Shown piece by piece: positions 34,394-42,185 of a stretch of DNA of 64,000 nucleotides (positions within the stretch are counted from its first letter, which is position 1; each line of letters opens with the position of its first letter). Made by a program: the position numbers and the translations under genes. The stretch spans positions 248,001-312,000 of the forward strand of contig NZ_VSLZ01000003.1 in the NCBI RefSeq assembly GCF_010747475.1. The letters run 5' to 3'. This DNA is from Halorussus sp. MSC15.2 (GTDB lineage Archaea > Halobacteriota > Halobacteria > Halobacteriales > Haladaptataceae). The notes under the pieces were generated by a model. That model made no database searches, was not told the origin of the DNA, and saw only the letters and a program-made list of their open reading frames with translations.

Positions 34394-35280
34394 GCTTCCG
34401 AGACGCGCCGGGGTTCCGGCGTCGAGGCGACCTCCCCCTCGAACTCGCGCTCGGTCGGACCCGTGAGCGTCGCCCGTCCGTTCCGGAAGCCGACTTCGAG
34501 TTCGCCGCCCGGCGGGAAGACCGACACGGGGTCCTCGTCGGTCCGTCCGAGTCGTCGGGCCGCGACGCCGATGGCGACCGCGCCCGTCCCGCAGGACCGG
34601 GTCTCGCCTTCGACGCCGCGCTCGAAGGTCCGCTGGTCGAACCCGCCGTCCGCGCGCTCGGCGGCGAACGTCACGTTCGCGCCCTCGGGGAAGACGTCGG
34701 CGTGGCGAATCGCGGGCGCGACCGCGTCGAGGTCCACGTCGTCCACGTCCTCGACGAACGCGACGGCGTGGGGGACGCCGGTGTTGACCGCGGTGAGTTC
34801 GATGTCTTCGGGGGCCTCGGCCACGTCGGCGTCGATGAGCGGGTCCTCGCGGTCGGACGCGAGCGGTACGTCTTCGGGCGCGAACGAGGGTTCGCCCATC
34901 TCGATGGTCACTTCGTCGCCGCGAATCTCGGCCCGGCGGGTCCCCGCCTGCGTGTCGAGCATGATGGCGTCCGCGCCGGTCCGCTCGGCGGCCCACTTGG
35001 CCGCGCACCGCGCGCCGTTGCCGCACATCGCCGCGGTCGAACCGTCGGGTTGGACCAGCGTCATCACCACGCGGGGCGGCGAGAACTGGGGTTCGAGCGC
35101 CAGAAACAGTGTCCCGTCGGCACCGACGGACTCGTCCGTCGAGTCGTCCGCGACGCTCACGCCGTCGCGTCTGTCGCACACCTTCCGGGCGAACGCCGCC
35201 CGGTCGGGGACGTACTCGTCCGCGTCTACTACTACGAAATCGTTACCAGTGCCGTGAAACTTCTCGTACTCGATGCTCAT
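34390..35280 (-). CDS. dapF: Diaminopimelate epimerase
   Basis: DapF converts LL- to meso-diaminopimelate by a two-base mechanism without cofactor. The 296-residue protein has both catalytic cysteines: C86 in AAMCGNGARC and C230 in TRSCGTGAVAIG. The N-terminal FHGTGNDFVVVD is typical. It overlaps lysA and dapE with ATGA at both ends, so the operon is translated as a coupled unit. Confidence 0.95.
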   Translation of the reverse strand: MSIEYEKFHGTGNDFVVVDADEYVPDRAAFARKVCDRRDGVSVADDSTDESVGADGTLFLALEPQFSPPRVVMTLVQPDGSTAAMCGNGARCAAKWAAERTGADAIMLDTQAGTRRAEIRGDEVTIEMGEPSFAPEDVPLASDREDPLIDADVAEAPEDIELTAVNTGVPHAVAFVEDVDDVDLDAVAPAIRHADVFPEGANVTFAAERADGGFDQRTFERGVEGETRSCGTGAVAIGVAARRLGRTDEDPVSVFPPGGELEVGFRNGRATLTGPTEREFEGEVASTPEPRRVSEA

Positions 35281-36530
35281 GCTTGGTCCTCCGGTTCGAC
35301 CGCCGTCACGTCCGCAATCGTCTCGCGCCGTCGCGCCATTCGGACGTCGTCGCCGTCGAGGACGACGGACGCCGGGCGCGGGCGGGAGTTGTACTGGTTC
35401 GCCATCTCGTAGCCGTAGGCCCCCGAGTTGCCTATCGCGAGCAGGTCGCCGCGTTCGGGGTCCGCCAGCCAGTGGTCGCCGAGGGTGTCGGCGCTCTCGC
35501 AGACCGGACCGGCGACCGTCACCTCGCGGTCCGGGCGGCTCTCGGCGTCGGCCGCGCAGTTGCGCATCTCGTGGCGGGCGTCGTAGAGCGCGGGGCGAGC
35601 GAGGGTGGTCATCCCCGCGCCGACGCCGACCACGACGCCGTCGCCCGCCTCCTTGACCGTGTTGACCGCGGTCAACAGGACGCCGGCGTCCGCCACGAGA
35701 TACCGGCCGGGTTCGACCGCGAGGGTCGCGTCAACCTCGCCCAGCGCCTCGCGGGTCGCGCCCGCCACGGCGGCGAGGTCGAGGGGGTCCTCGTCGGGGC
35801 GGTAGGGGACGCCGAACCCGCCGCCGACGTCCACGAACTCCAGTTCGACGCCCCGGTCCTCGACCTCTCGCGCGAGGTCGCCCATGCGCGAGACCAGTTC
35901 CCGGTGGGCCGAGAGGTCCTCGCCAGAGATACCGCTTCCGGCGTGGGCGTGGAGACCGACCACCTCGAAGTCGGTTGCGGCCGATTCGACCGTGTCGGCC
36001 GCGCGGTCGTACGGGACGCCGAACTTGGCGTCCGCGCCGGTCGCCACCTTCTCGTGGTGGCCCGCGCCGACGCCGGGGTTGACTCGCAGACAGATTCGGC
36101 CGTCGTACCCCCGCTCGGCGAGTCTGTCGAGGGTGTCGGCTGCGCCCGCGGTAATCGTCAGTCCGGGGTGGTCGTCGGCGAGTCGGACCGCCACGTCGAG
36201 GTCGCGGTCAGGCGGGTTGACCGCGGTGTAGTGGACGCGCGACCCCGCGACGCCCGCGTCGAGGACTCTCGCGAGTTCGCCCGCGGACGCGCACTCGATG
36301 CCCGCGCCCTCGTCGGCGAGCGCTCGCAGGACCGGCCGGGCGGTGTTGGCCTTCGCGGCGTAGTACACCTCGGCCTCCGGGAAGGCGTCGTCCATCCGTC
36401 GGTAGTTCTGCCGGACGCGGTCCAAATCGAGGACGTAGAGGGGCGTCCCGTGGTCGTCGGCCAACTCCCGGAGGCGCTCGGCCGACCAGTCGGCGAGTCG
36501 TCGGACCGCCGGGTTCCGGACCGCGTTCAT
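35277..36530 (-). CDS. lysA: Diaminopimelate decarboxylase
   Basis: LysA is a PLP enzyme that decarboxylates meso-diaminopimelate to L-lysine. The 417-residue protein has the PLP lysine K60 in YYAAKANT, the HAHAGSGI and VDVGGGFGVPY segments of the TIM barrel, VEPGRYLVADAG, and PVCESADTL with the active-site Cys of the partner subunit. It carries ATGA overlaps with dapD and dapF. The order (lysA in the middle of the dap genes) ties the last step to the rest of the pathway. Confidence 0.95.
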   Translation of the reverse strand: MNAVRNPAVRRLADWSAERLRELADDHGTPLYVLDLDRVRQNYRRMDDAFPEAEVYYAAKANTARPVLRALADEGAGIECASAGELARVLDAGVAGSRVHYTAVNPPDRDLDVAVRLADDHPGLTITAGAADTLDRLAERGYDGRICLRVNPGVGAGHHEKVATGADAKFGVPYDRAADTVESAATDFEVVGLHAHAGSGISGEDLSAHRELVSRMGDLAREVEDRGVELEFVDVGGGFGVPYRPDEDPLDLAAVAGATREALGEVDATLAVEPGRYLVADAGVLLTAVNTVKEAGDGVVVGVGAGMTTLARPALYDARHEMRNCAADAESRPDREVTVAGPVCESADTLGDHWLADPERGDLLAIGNSGAYGYEMANQYNSRPRPASVVLDGDDVRMARRRETIADVTAVEPEDQA

Positions 36531-37405
36531 TCCCGCAGGGCCTCCTCGCGCTCGACGCCTTCGAGGGTCGTCTCCTCGACGTCCATCGCCACGACCGCGG
36601 GCTTGTACGCCCCGCCCTCGAACAGGTCGTGGTCGCCGACCGACGACTCCACGAACCGGGTGAACGCCCGGCGCTCGGGCGGGAGGTGACCGTAGACGAC
36701 CTCCTCCTCGACGAGGTCGTAGACCGGGATGCGAGGCGTGAGCAGGGTGTTCTCCGCGACCACGCTGTTCTCGCCCACGACGAATCCCGAGGTGACTCGA
36801 CAGCCAGCGCCGAGCGACGCGCCGTCCTCCACGACGACGGGCGCGTCCTCGACCGGTTCCAGCACGCCGCCGATGAGGGTGTTCGCACCCAGCTTCACGT
36901 CCGAGCCGATTTGCGCGCACGACCCCACGGTGTCACAGGAGTCCACGAGGGTACCGTCGCCGACGTGCGCGCCGATATTGACGAAGCTCGGACTCATCAT
37001 GATGCAGTCCGACCCGAGGTACGCGCCGCGTCGAATCACGGTCCCGTCGGGGGTGTTGCGGGTGCCCCGGCCGGGCAGGTCGTCGGTCTCGCGCAGGGGC
37101 AACACGTCGTGGTAGGTCACGTCGCCGTACTCCCGGCCCTCGATGCCGCGCAGGCCGAAGTTGAGCAGGATGCCCCGCTTGACCCACTCGTTGGACTCCC
37201 ACTGGCCGTTACCGGACTGCGTCCGGTCGCTCGCCGAGCCTCGCTCGGCGGTGCCGCGCTTCTCGGCGGCCCGGACCTCGCCGGTTTCGAGCGCGTCGAG
37301 GAACGCTTCGAGGACGGCGTATTCCTCCTCGCCCGCGTCGGCCGCGGTGAGGTCGCCGTCGTCGTATCGATGCCACAGGTCGTCTACCTCAGTTTCCAGA
37401 CTCAT
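36527..37405 (-). CDS. dapD: Tetrahydrodipicolinate N-succinyltransferase
   Basis: DapD succinylates tetrahydrodipicolinate with succinyl-CoA, so this organism uses the succinylase branch. The 292-residue protein has an N-terminal helical domain (1-90) and a left-handed beta helix of hexapeptide repeats (VIRRGAYLGSDCIMM, VNIGAHVGDGTLVD, CAQIGSDVKLGANTLIGG). A Ser/Gly-rich insert (GTAERGSASDRTQSGNGQ) sits between helix and beta region. It carries ATGA overlaps with dapB and lysA. Confidence 0.94.
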   Translation of the reverse strand: MSLETEVDDLWHRYDDGDLTAADAGEEEYAVLEAFLDALETGEVRAAEKRGTAERGSASDRTQSGNGQWESNEWVKRGILLNFGLRGIEGREYGDVTYHDVLPLRETDDLPGRGTRNTPDGTVIRRGAYLGSDCIMMSPSFVNIGAHVGDGTLVDSCDTVGSCAQIGSDVKLGANTLIGGVLEPVEDAPVVVEDGASLGAGCRVTSGFVVGENSVVAENTLLTPRIPVYDLVEEEVVYGHLPPERRAFTRFVESSVGDHDLFEGGAYKPAVVAMDVEETTLEGVEREEALRE

Positions 37406-38220
37406 GCGTCTCCCTCCACTACGTCGGCAAAATCGTACCAGCCGGGTTCTCGTTCGGCAAGCCAGACCGCCGCGTCGAGCGCCCCCTCGGCGAAGACGCC
37501 CCGGTCCTCCGCTCGGTGGGTGAGGCGGACCTCCTCGTGGTTACCCGCGAGCAGGACCTCGTGTTCGCCCGTAATCGTCCCGGCGCGCCGGGCGTGGACG
37601 CCGATGTCGCCCGCCTCGCGGGGGGCCTCGCCCTCGCGCCCGTGGACGCGCTGGGTTCGCGGCTCGGTTCCCTCGCCGCTCGGGTCCGAGGCGCTCTGCG
37701 CCTCGCGCGTCTCTTCGATTCGCTCCAGAATCGTCTTCGCGGTGCCGCTCGGCGCGTCGCGCTTCCGGTTGTGGTGGGTCTCGGTGACCTCCACGTCGTA
37801 GCCCGGCAGGTCCGCGACCGCGGACTCGACTGCCGAGAGCAGCGCCTGCACGCCCCGACCGAAGTTCGACGCCTTCAGCACGGGCGCGTACTCCGCGAGT
37901 TCACGGAGCGCCGCCTCGCCCTCGTCGTCGAACCCGGTGGTGCCGACCACGCTGGCGACACCGGCCTCGGCGGCGACCGCGACGTAGTTCTGACTGCTCG
38001 CAGGGCCGGTGAAGTCCACGATTACGTCCGGGTCGCGCTCGGCCACCAGTCGGTCGAACTCGCGGGCGGGTTCGACCGAGACCTCGCCGACGGACTCTTC
38101 GTCCGCGGGGTCGCGGTTGACGGCGAAGGCGACGCTCACGTCCTTGCGGGCGCTGGCGGCGTCGAGGACCGCCCTCCCCATCTGGCCGGTCGCGCCCGTC
38201 ACTGCGACTGCTACGCTCAT
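37402..38220 (-). CDS. dapB: 4-Hydroxy-tetrahydrodipicolinate reductase
   Basis: DapB reduces hydroxytetrahydrodipicolinate with NAD(P)H. The 272-residue protein has the Rossmann motif VTGATGQMGRAV (7-18), VDFTGPASS, GTTGF and the substrate motif ETHHNRKRDAPSGTA with the catalytic His and Lys. It overlaps dapD by ATGA. A spacer of 61 bases separates it from dapA, the only gap in the operon. Confidence 0.95.
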   Translation of the reverse strand: MSVAVAVTGATGQMGRAVLDAASARKDVSVAFAVNRDPADEESVGEVSVEPAREFDRLVAERDPDVIVDFTGPASSQNYVAVAAEAGVASVVGTTGFDDEGEAALRELAEYAPVLKASNFGRGVQALLSAVESAVADLPGYDVEVTETHHNRKRDAPSGTAKTILERIEETREAQSASDPSGEGTEPRTQRVHGREGEAPREAGDIGVHARRAGTITGEHEVLLAGNHEEVRLTHRAEDRGVFAEGALDAAVWLAEREPGWYDFADVVEGDA

Positions 38221-38281
38221 GGTCGTCTCTGCGGTCCGGTCGGTCGTCGCTCGCTTCCCGCCGGTCGTCGCTCGGTCTCGG

Positions 38282-39190
38282 TCATGGCTGTACCTCAGTC
38301 GGTTCTCCCTCTAACTCTCCGAGGATACCCGCAAGTTCTGCGCGGTGGTCCTCCGAGAGGCGGGACAGCGGCGAGCGCAGGTGCGCCGGGCCGTAGTCCC
38401 GAATCTCCATGGCCTCCTTGACCGGGATGGGGTTGGTCTCCTCGAACAGCGCGCGGACGAGGGGCGCGAGTTCCTCGTGGACCTCGCGGGCCTCGGCGAA
38501 GTCGCCCGACAGGGCGGCCTCGACCAGCGCCACGGTGCGCTCGGGTTCGACGTTCGCGGACACGCTGATGGTGCCGGTCGCGCCGAGCGAGAGCATCGGG
38601 AGCGTGAGGAAGTCGTCGCCCGATAGCACCGAGAACTCCTCGTCGCGGGTGCGCTCTATCACGTCGCCGATTCGGTTCAGGTCGCCGCTGGCGGCCTTGT
38701 AACCGACGATGTTCTCGTGTCGCGCGAGCGATTCCGCGGTCTCGACCGCGATGTTGCGGCCCGTGCGCGAGGGGACGTTGTAGAGTATCTGTGGGAGGTC
38801 CACCTCGTCGGCGATAGTGCGGTAGTGGCGCTCCATCCCCTCGGGTTCGGGCTTGTTGTAGTACGGCGAGATGAGCAACAGCGCGTCCGCCCCGGCGTCG
38901 GCCGAGCGCCGGGAGAGTTCGAGGGCCTCGCGGGTGTTGTTACTCCCGGCCCCTGCGATGACGGGCACGTCCACGGCGTCGGTGACCGCCTCGACCACCT
39001 CGACGTGTTCGTCGTGGCTCAGGGTCGCGCTCTCGCCGGTCGAACCGACCGCGAGGAGACCGTCCACCCCGGCGTCCGCGAGGCGCTGGGCGTCTGCTCG
39101 GAGCTGGTCGAAGTCGATACTGTCGTCGGATTCGAAGGGGGTCGTCATCGCGGGGTAGACCCCACTGAAGGGTTCGTCGGTGCGTGTCAT
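38282..39190 (-). CDS. dapA: 4-Hydroxy-tetrahydrodipicolinate synthase
   Basis: DapA condenses pyruvate with aspartate semialdehyde, the committed step to lysine. The 302-residue TIM barrel has the Schiff-base Lys K165 (GYKAASGD), the catalytic Tyr Y137 (LYNVPSRTG) and GSTGESATLSHDEH. It is the first gene of the lysine operon. No strong TATA box is visible close to the ATG, and an imperfect inverted repeat lies 125-170 bases upstream (39314-39361), so a longer leader is possible. Feedback by lysine cannot be read from the sequence. Confidence 0.95.
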   Translation of the reverse strand: MTRTDEPFSGVYPAMTTPFESDDSIDFDQLRADAQRLADAGVDGLLAVGSTGESATLSHDEHVEVVEAVTDAVDVPVIAGAGSNNTREALELSRRSADAGADALLLISPYYNKPEPEGMERHYRTIADEVDLPQILYNVPSRTGRNIAVETAESLARHENIVGYKAASGDLNRIGDVIERTRDEEFSVLSGDDFLTLPMLSLGATGTISVSANVEPERTVALVEAALSGDFAEAREVHEELAPLVRALFEETNPIPVKEAMEIRDYGPAHLRSPLSRLSEDHRAELAGILGELEGEPTEVQP

Positions 39191-39313
39191 GTTGCGTTAT
39201 GTTCGGGACTGGTGGGCGCGCGGTGCAAAACGAGGACGGCCAACGACGGGTCGCCACGCCGCCGAGGACCTGTTAGTAACCGGGTTTTGTGCGTTTCAGC
39301 CCCGAAAAACCGA

Positions 39314-39361
39314 CCGACCCACCGCTGGCCGAGCGAACGCGAACGGCCGCGGCGGGGTCGG
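39314..39361. repeat. Imperfect inverted repeat in the dapA upstream region
   Basis: CCGACCC and a GGCC box on the left pair with GGCC and GGGGTCGG on the right; 12 of 17 arm positions match, around a 14-base loop. It lies in the 261-base spacer between the ABC permease stop (39452) and the dapA start (39190). It could end the exporter transcript or act in the dapA leader. The rest of the spacer shows no gene. Confidence 0.35.
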
Positions 39362-39451
39362 AGTGCATATGCGTGACACTCACCTCCGGGGACTTAACCT
39401 TTTGGCCGTGGGCGATATCTGCTATCCGTGTCCCTAGCTAACCGACTTCAG

Positions 39452-40312
39452 TCATCGAATTTCTACACTTCTAAATCGCAGGTATCCGACGAATAGCGGA
39501 ACGACGAGCCAGAGGAAGAGCATTCCGAAGCCGAACATGTACTCCGGAGAGTCGACCAGATACACCCAGACCTGAGTCGTGGATTTGGACCGGAGCAGTT
39601 CCGATAGTAGGGCGCGACTGTACTGATAGCTCCTCACCGGATTGAGACGCTGAACGTAGAGGTACCAAGTTGGCCCCTGCGCCGTCGCAATCGGTCGGAG
39701 TCCGCTCGTTGAGACCGTTCCTGTGAACAAATACGCTGCAATCGGTAGGACATGATGTTGCCAGAAGAAGTGCGTCACTGCGTACAATCCGAATACTATC
39801 GCAACCGCCCGAAATCGGGACATGACCATTGCCGAGATTCCGACTGCGATTCCAGTCCATACCAGCCCGTAGATTAACAACAGAATCGCGTGGACGAAGA
39901 GTTCGAACGCCGCAACTCCGCCGTACAACGCTATGGACTCTGCGACTAAAATGGTAATTGTCGTCACGACTACGACGGTGAGAACGGCTGACCGCCCCAG
40001 AAACTTACCAATCAGCACTTCGTGATGAGTCGTGGGTAAACCGAGCAGAAAACGGATACTCCCGGACTCACGTTCCCCGACGACCGCTTTGTATCCCGTT
40101 AGAAGTCCAACGACGGGCAGAAAGCGATATAGATGTAACGGAATGTTCTCGGCTACGACGCCTAACGATGCTGGCGAAGCGGGACCCACGTACATGTTTA
40201 GCGTGGACGAGGTCCCCATCAAAATCAACGCGACAACGGTTCCCCACAGCATCCGTGAACGGATTGCTGAGGTGAGTTCTTTTCTTACGATAGTGGCTAT
40301 CCGTGCTCGCAT
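39452..40312 (-). CDS. ABC-2 exporter permease next to the halocin-like gene
   Basis: The 286-residue protein has six hydrophobic segments and the ABC-2 coupling segment ERESGSIRFLLGLP. The N terminus (IATIVRKELTSAIRSRMLWG) is the usual amphipathic helix. It lies four bases after the ATPase. Codon choice is visibly less GC-rich than in neighbouring housekeeping genes (many A/T third positions), as in the whole island to about 42000. Given the divergent cysteine-rich precursor it probably serves export of, or immunity to, that peptide. It is a paralogue of the permease at 16702. Confidence 0.87.
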   Translation of the reverse strand: MRARIATIVRKELTSAIRSRMLWGTVVALILMGTSSTLNMYVGPASPASLGVVAENIPLHLYRFLPVVGLLTGYKAVVGERESGSIRFLLGLPTTHHEVLIGKFLGRSAVLTVVVVTTITILVAESIALYGGVAAFELFVHAILLLIYGLVWTGIAVGISAMVMSRFRAVAIVFGLYAVTHFFWQHHVLPIAAYLFTGTVSTSGLRPIATAQGPTWYLYVQRLNPVRSYQYSRALLSELLRSKSTTQVWVYLVDSPEYMFGFGMLFLWLVVPLFVGYLRFRSVEIR

Positions 40313-40316
40313 ACAC

Positions 40317-41228
40317 TCATCCCTTCATCTCGTACTGCGTGGTAGTTGCCTCGACGAACAAGTCCTCTAACGAGGCCCTTTTCGTCGTAAAATCGGAGAT
40401 AACCACGTCTCTTTTGGTCAGTTCCGTCAGGACTCTTCTTTTCGCATCTCGGCCCCGGTACCGTATCCGTAGCGTGGACTCCGTGTCGGAAACGCCGGTC
40501 ACGTTCTCGATTCGTTCCAGTTTACTACCATCCGGAACGGGGTCTGCTTCGATGAGGAGCGTATCGCTCGTCCGTTCGTGTAAACCTTCAATTGTATCTA
40601 AATTGATAAGACTACCGCAGTTTATAATTCCAATGCGGTCACACAATGTCTCTACCTCCGACAAGTTGTGACTAGAGAAAACGACCGTCGCACCACGGTT
40701 TCGCTCCTTGCGAACAATCTCGCGTAATTCGCGAACGCCGTGAGGGTCGAAACCGGTCGACGGTTCGTCGAGGACGAGCAAGTTTGGACTACCGACGAGA
40801 GAGATGCCGAGGGCGAGTCGCTGGCGCATACCCCTAGAGTATCCCGCGACTTTTCTCTCGGTGGCACTCGTCAAACCGACGCGTTCCAAAACGTCCGACG
40901 GGTTGGCGTCTACACCCTTTATACCGGCCGCGAACTCGATGTGTTCTCGCGCCGTGAGGCGGTCGTACAATCCGTATCCTTCCGGAACGATACCGAGTTG
41001 CTTGCGGACAGCCTGCGGGTCCGTCCAAGGGTCCAACCCGAAGACGGATGCCGTGCCCTCCGTCGGTTCGAGAAATCCCAAAATCAGATTCAGCGTCGTG
41101 GACTTTCCCGCGCCGTTCGGCCCGAGAAGGCCGAATATTTCCTCTCGTTCGATAGAGAGAGTAAGGTCTTCGACCGCAGTTACCTCTCCGAACTCTTTCG
41201 TTAAACCGCGTGTCTCAACGGCGGCCAT
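40317..41228 (-). CDS. ABC transporter ATP-binding protein next to the halocin-like gene
   Basis: The 303-residue ATPase has Walker A LGPNGAGKSTT, an ABC signature YSRGMRQRLALG, Walker B LLVLDEPSTGFDP (a Phe replaces the usual Leu of the D-loop region) and the switch His in SSHNLSE. It resembles the ATPase at 17532 over its full length. It is divergent from the Cys-rich precursor across a 99-base AT-rich spacer with a promoter for each side, so both are likely to be controlled together. The role in peptide immunity or export is inferred from this arrangement. Confidence 0.9.
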   Translation of the reverse strand: MAAVETRGLTKEFGEVTAVEDLTLSIEREEIFGLLGPNGAGKSTTLNLILGFLEPTEGTASVFGLDPWTDPQAVRKQLGIVPEGYGLYDRLTAREHIEFAAGIKGVDANPSDVLERVGLTSATERKVAGYSRGMRQRLALGISLVGSPNLLVLDEPSTGFDPHGVRELREIVRKERNRGATVVFSSHNLSEVETLCDRIGIINCGSLINLDTIEGLHERTSDTLLIEADPVPDGSKLERIENVTGVSDTESTLRIRYRGRDAKRRVLTELTKRDVVISDFTTKRASLEDLFVEATTTQYEMKG

Positions 41229-41253
41229 GCGAGTTGAAAGTCTGACTCACCTC

Positions 41254-41262
41254 GAATTAATG
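41254..41262 (-). promoter_or_regulatory. TATA box of the exporter ATPase
   Basis: CATTAATTC on the minus strand lies 26-34 bases before the ATG at 41228. Confidence 0.5.
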
Positions 41263-41298
41263 TTTCCATTCTAATCTTATCTTATACTCAATAAATTA

Positions 41299-41305
41299 CT
41301 TATAG
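41299..41305 (+). promoter_or_regulatory. TATA box of the Cys-rich precursor
   Basis: CTTATAG, inside an unusually AT-rich stretch (41265-41327), lies 23-29 bases before ATG 41328. It is back to back with the exporter promoter. Confidence 0.55.
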
Positions 41306-41327
41306 TTAGATTGATTACTATTACGGT

Positions 41328-41963
41328 ATGTCGGAGGAAAGTGACAAGGGAAGCGCATTGACCACGAACCGACGCGAGTTCCTGAAACGGGCTACGGTCA
41401 GCGGCGCGTTAGGCGTTACTGGAATCACAAGCAGTGCTACCATCGTCGCGGGAAACGAAGGCCCGAAAACGGACGAAAAACCGCGCCAACAGGAGGCGAA
41501 GGGCGTCTTCACTACGTACGCAGACGACCTGCTCTCATTGTTAGCGTCGGAGGGCATCTTGGACAACGGGACGATTACGGAACTTCCACTTGACGAACCG
41601 GTGGACTACGAGACTGTAGCCTCGAAGTCCGGTGAAGGAGTCAACTTCGCAACGTGGAGTGGCGTTCGTGCCGACGAGTATCGCATCGTCAAACAATTAG
41701 ACGACGGCGTTCTCTCCGTTGCGGTTCAACCGGCTAAAAACCATGCTTACGCATTCTACGAACCGGATACGACCGAAGAGACGTACCTTATCAAATCGGA
41801 CGTCGGAGTGACGAACGTCGAACGAGAGGCCTGCTACAAGGACTGCGGGTGCGTCTCCCAATGCGGCAATTCCGTCTGGGCGGACAGACGCTGTTGTATC
41901 CAAGAACCGTGCGGTTCCAGTTGTGCGTGGAACGTTTGGTGCGACTGTTGTAACGGGTGTTGA
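41328..41963 (+). CDS. Tat-exported precursor with a 12-cysteine C-terminal peptide (halocin-like)
   Basis: The 211-residue protein starts with a Tat signal (NRREFLKR at 14-21, twin Arg R15-R16, then a hydrophobic core to about residue 40). A central domain of about 125 residues (42-167) is acidic and predicted alpha/beta. The last 43 residues hold 12 cysteines: 169, 173, 175, 179, 189, 190, 195, 199, 205, 207, 208 and 211. This layout (Tat signal, proregion, Cys-rich end) matches the halocin C8 type of archaeal bacteriocin, whose proregion acts as immunity protein. The peptide sequence itself is not one I recognise. No separate immunity gene is seen; the divergent ABC exporter may add protection. 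Halocin activity is an inference. Confidence 0.8.
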   Translation: MSEESDKGSALTTNRREFLKRATVSGALGVTGITSSATIVAGNEGPKTDEKPRQQEAKGVFTTYADDLLSLLASEGILDNGTITELPLDEPVDYETVASKSGEGVNFATWSGVRADEYRIVKQLDDGVLSVAVQPAKNHAYAFYEPDTTEETYLIKSDVGVTNVEREACYKDCGCVSQCGNSVWADRRCCIQEPCGSSCAWNVWCDCCNGC

Positions 41964-42033
41964 ACACTGGAACGTCGATAGTTCCATTGGGCGCAGTCTC
42001 CCCGGAACGGTAACGATGGGGGTTCCATCCGCC

Positions 42034-42156
42034 TCAACGAAGTACGTGCTGTAGGAACTCGTCCCCCGGTCCGGCGTACACCCCACCGTCCTCTCCAGTG
42101 GCGTAACCGGCGAAGGCGGCGTGATAGTCGCTGAGGTATAGCCTAAGAGTGGGTTT
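42034..42156 (-). other. Possible gene remnant between precursor and phosphoesterase
   Basis: On the minus strand a short stretch reads like real protein (LYLSDYHAAFAGYATGEDGG, then VYAGPG) and, one frame off after a GGGGG run, SYSTYFVEADGTPIVTVPGR. No start codon with a promoter is present and the phosphoesterase promoter overlaps it. It may be a scrap left when the island was inserted. Low confidence. Confidence 0.2.
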
Positions 42157-42158
42157 TA
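42153..42158 (+). promoter_or_regulatory. TATA box of the first metallophosphoesterase
   Basis: GTTTTA lies 28-33 bases before ATG 42186, giving a leaderless-type promoter. Confidence 0.5.
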
Positions 42159-42185
42159 TCTTTCCGACGGCCGAAGCCGGGAGTA

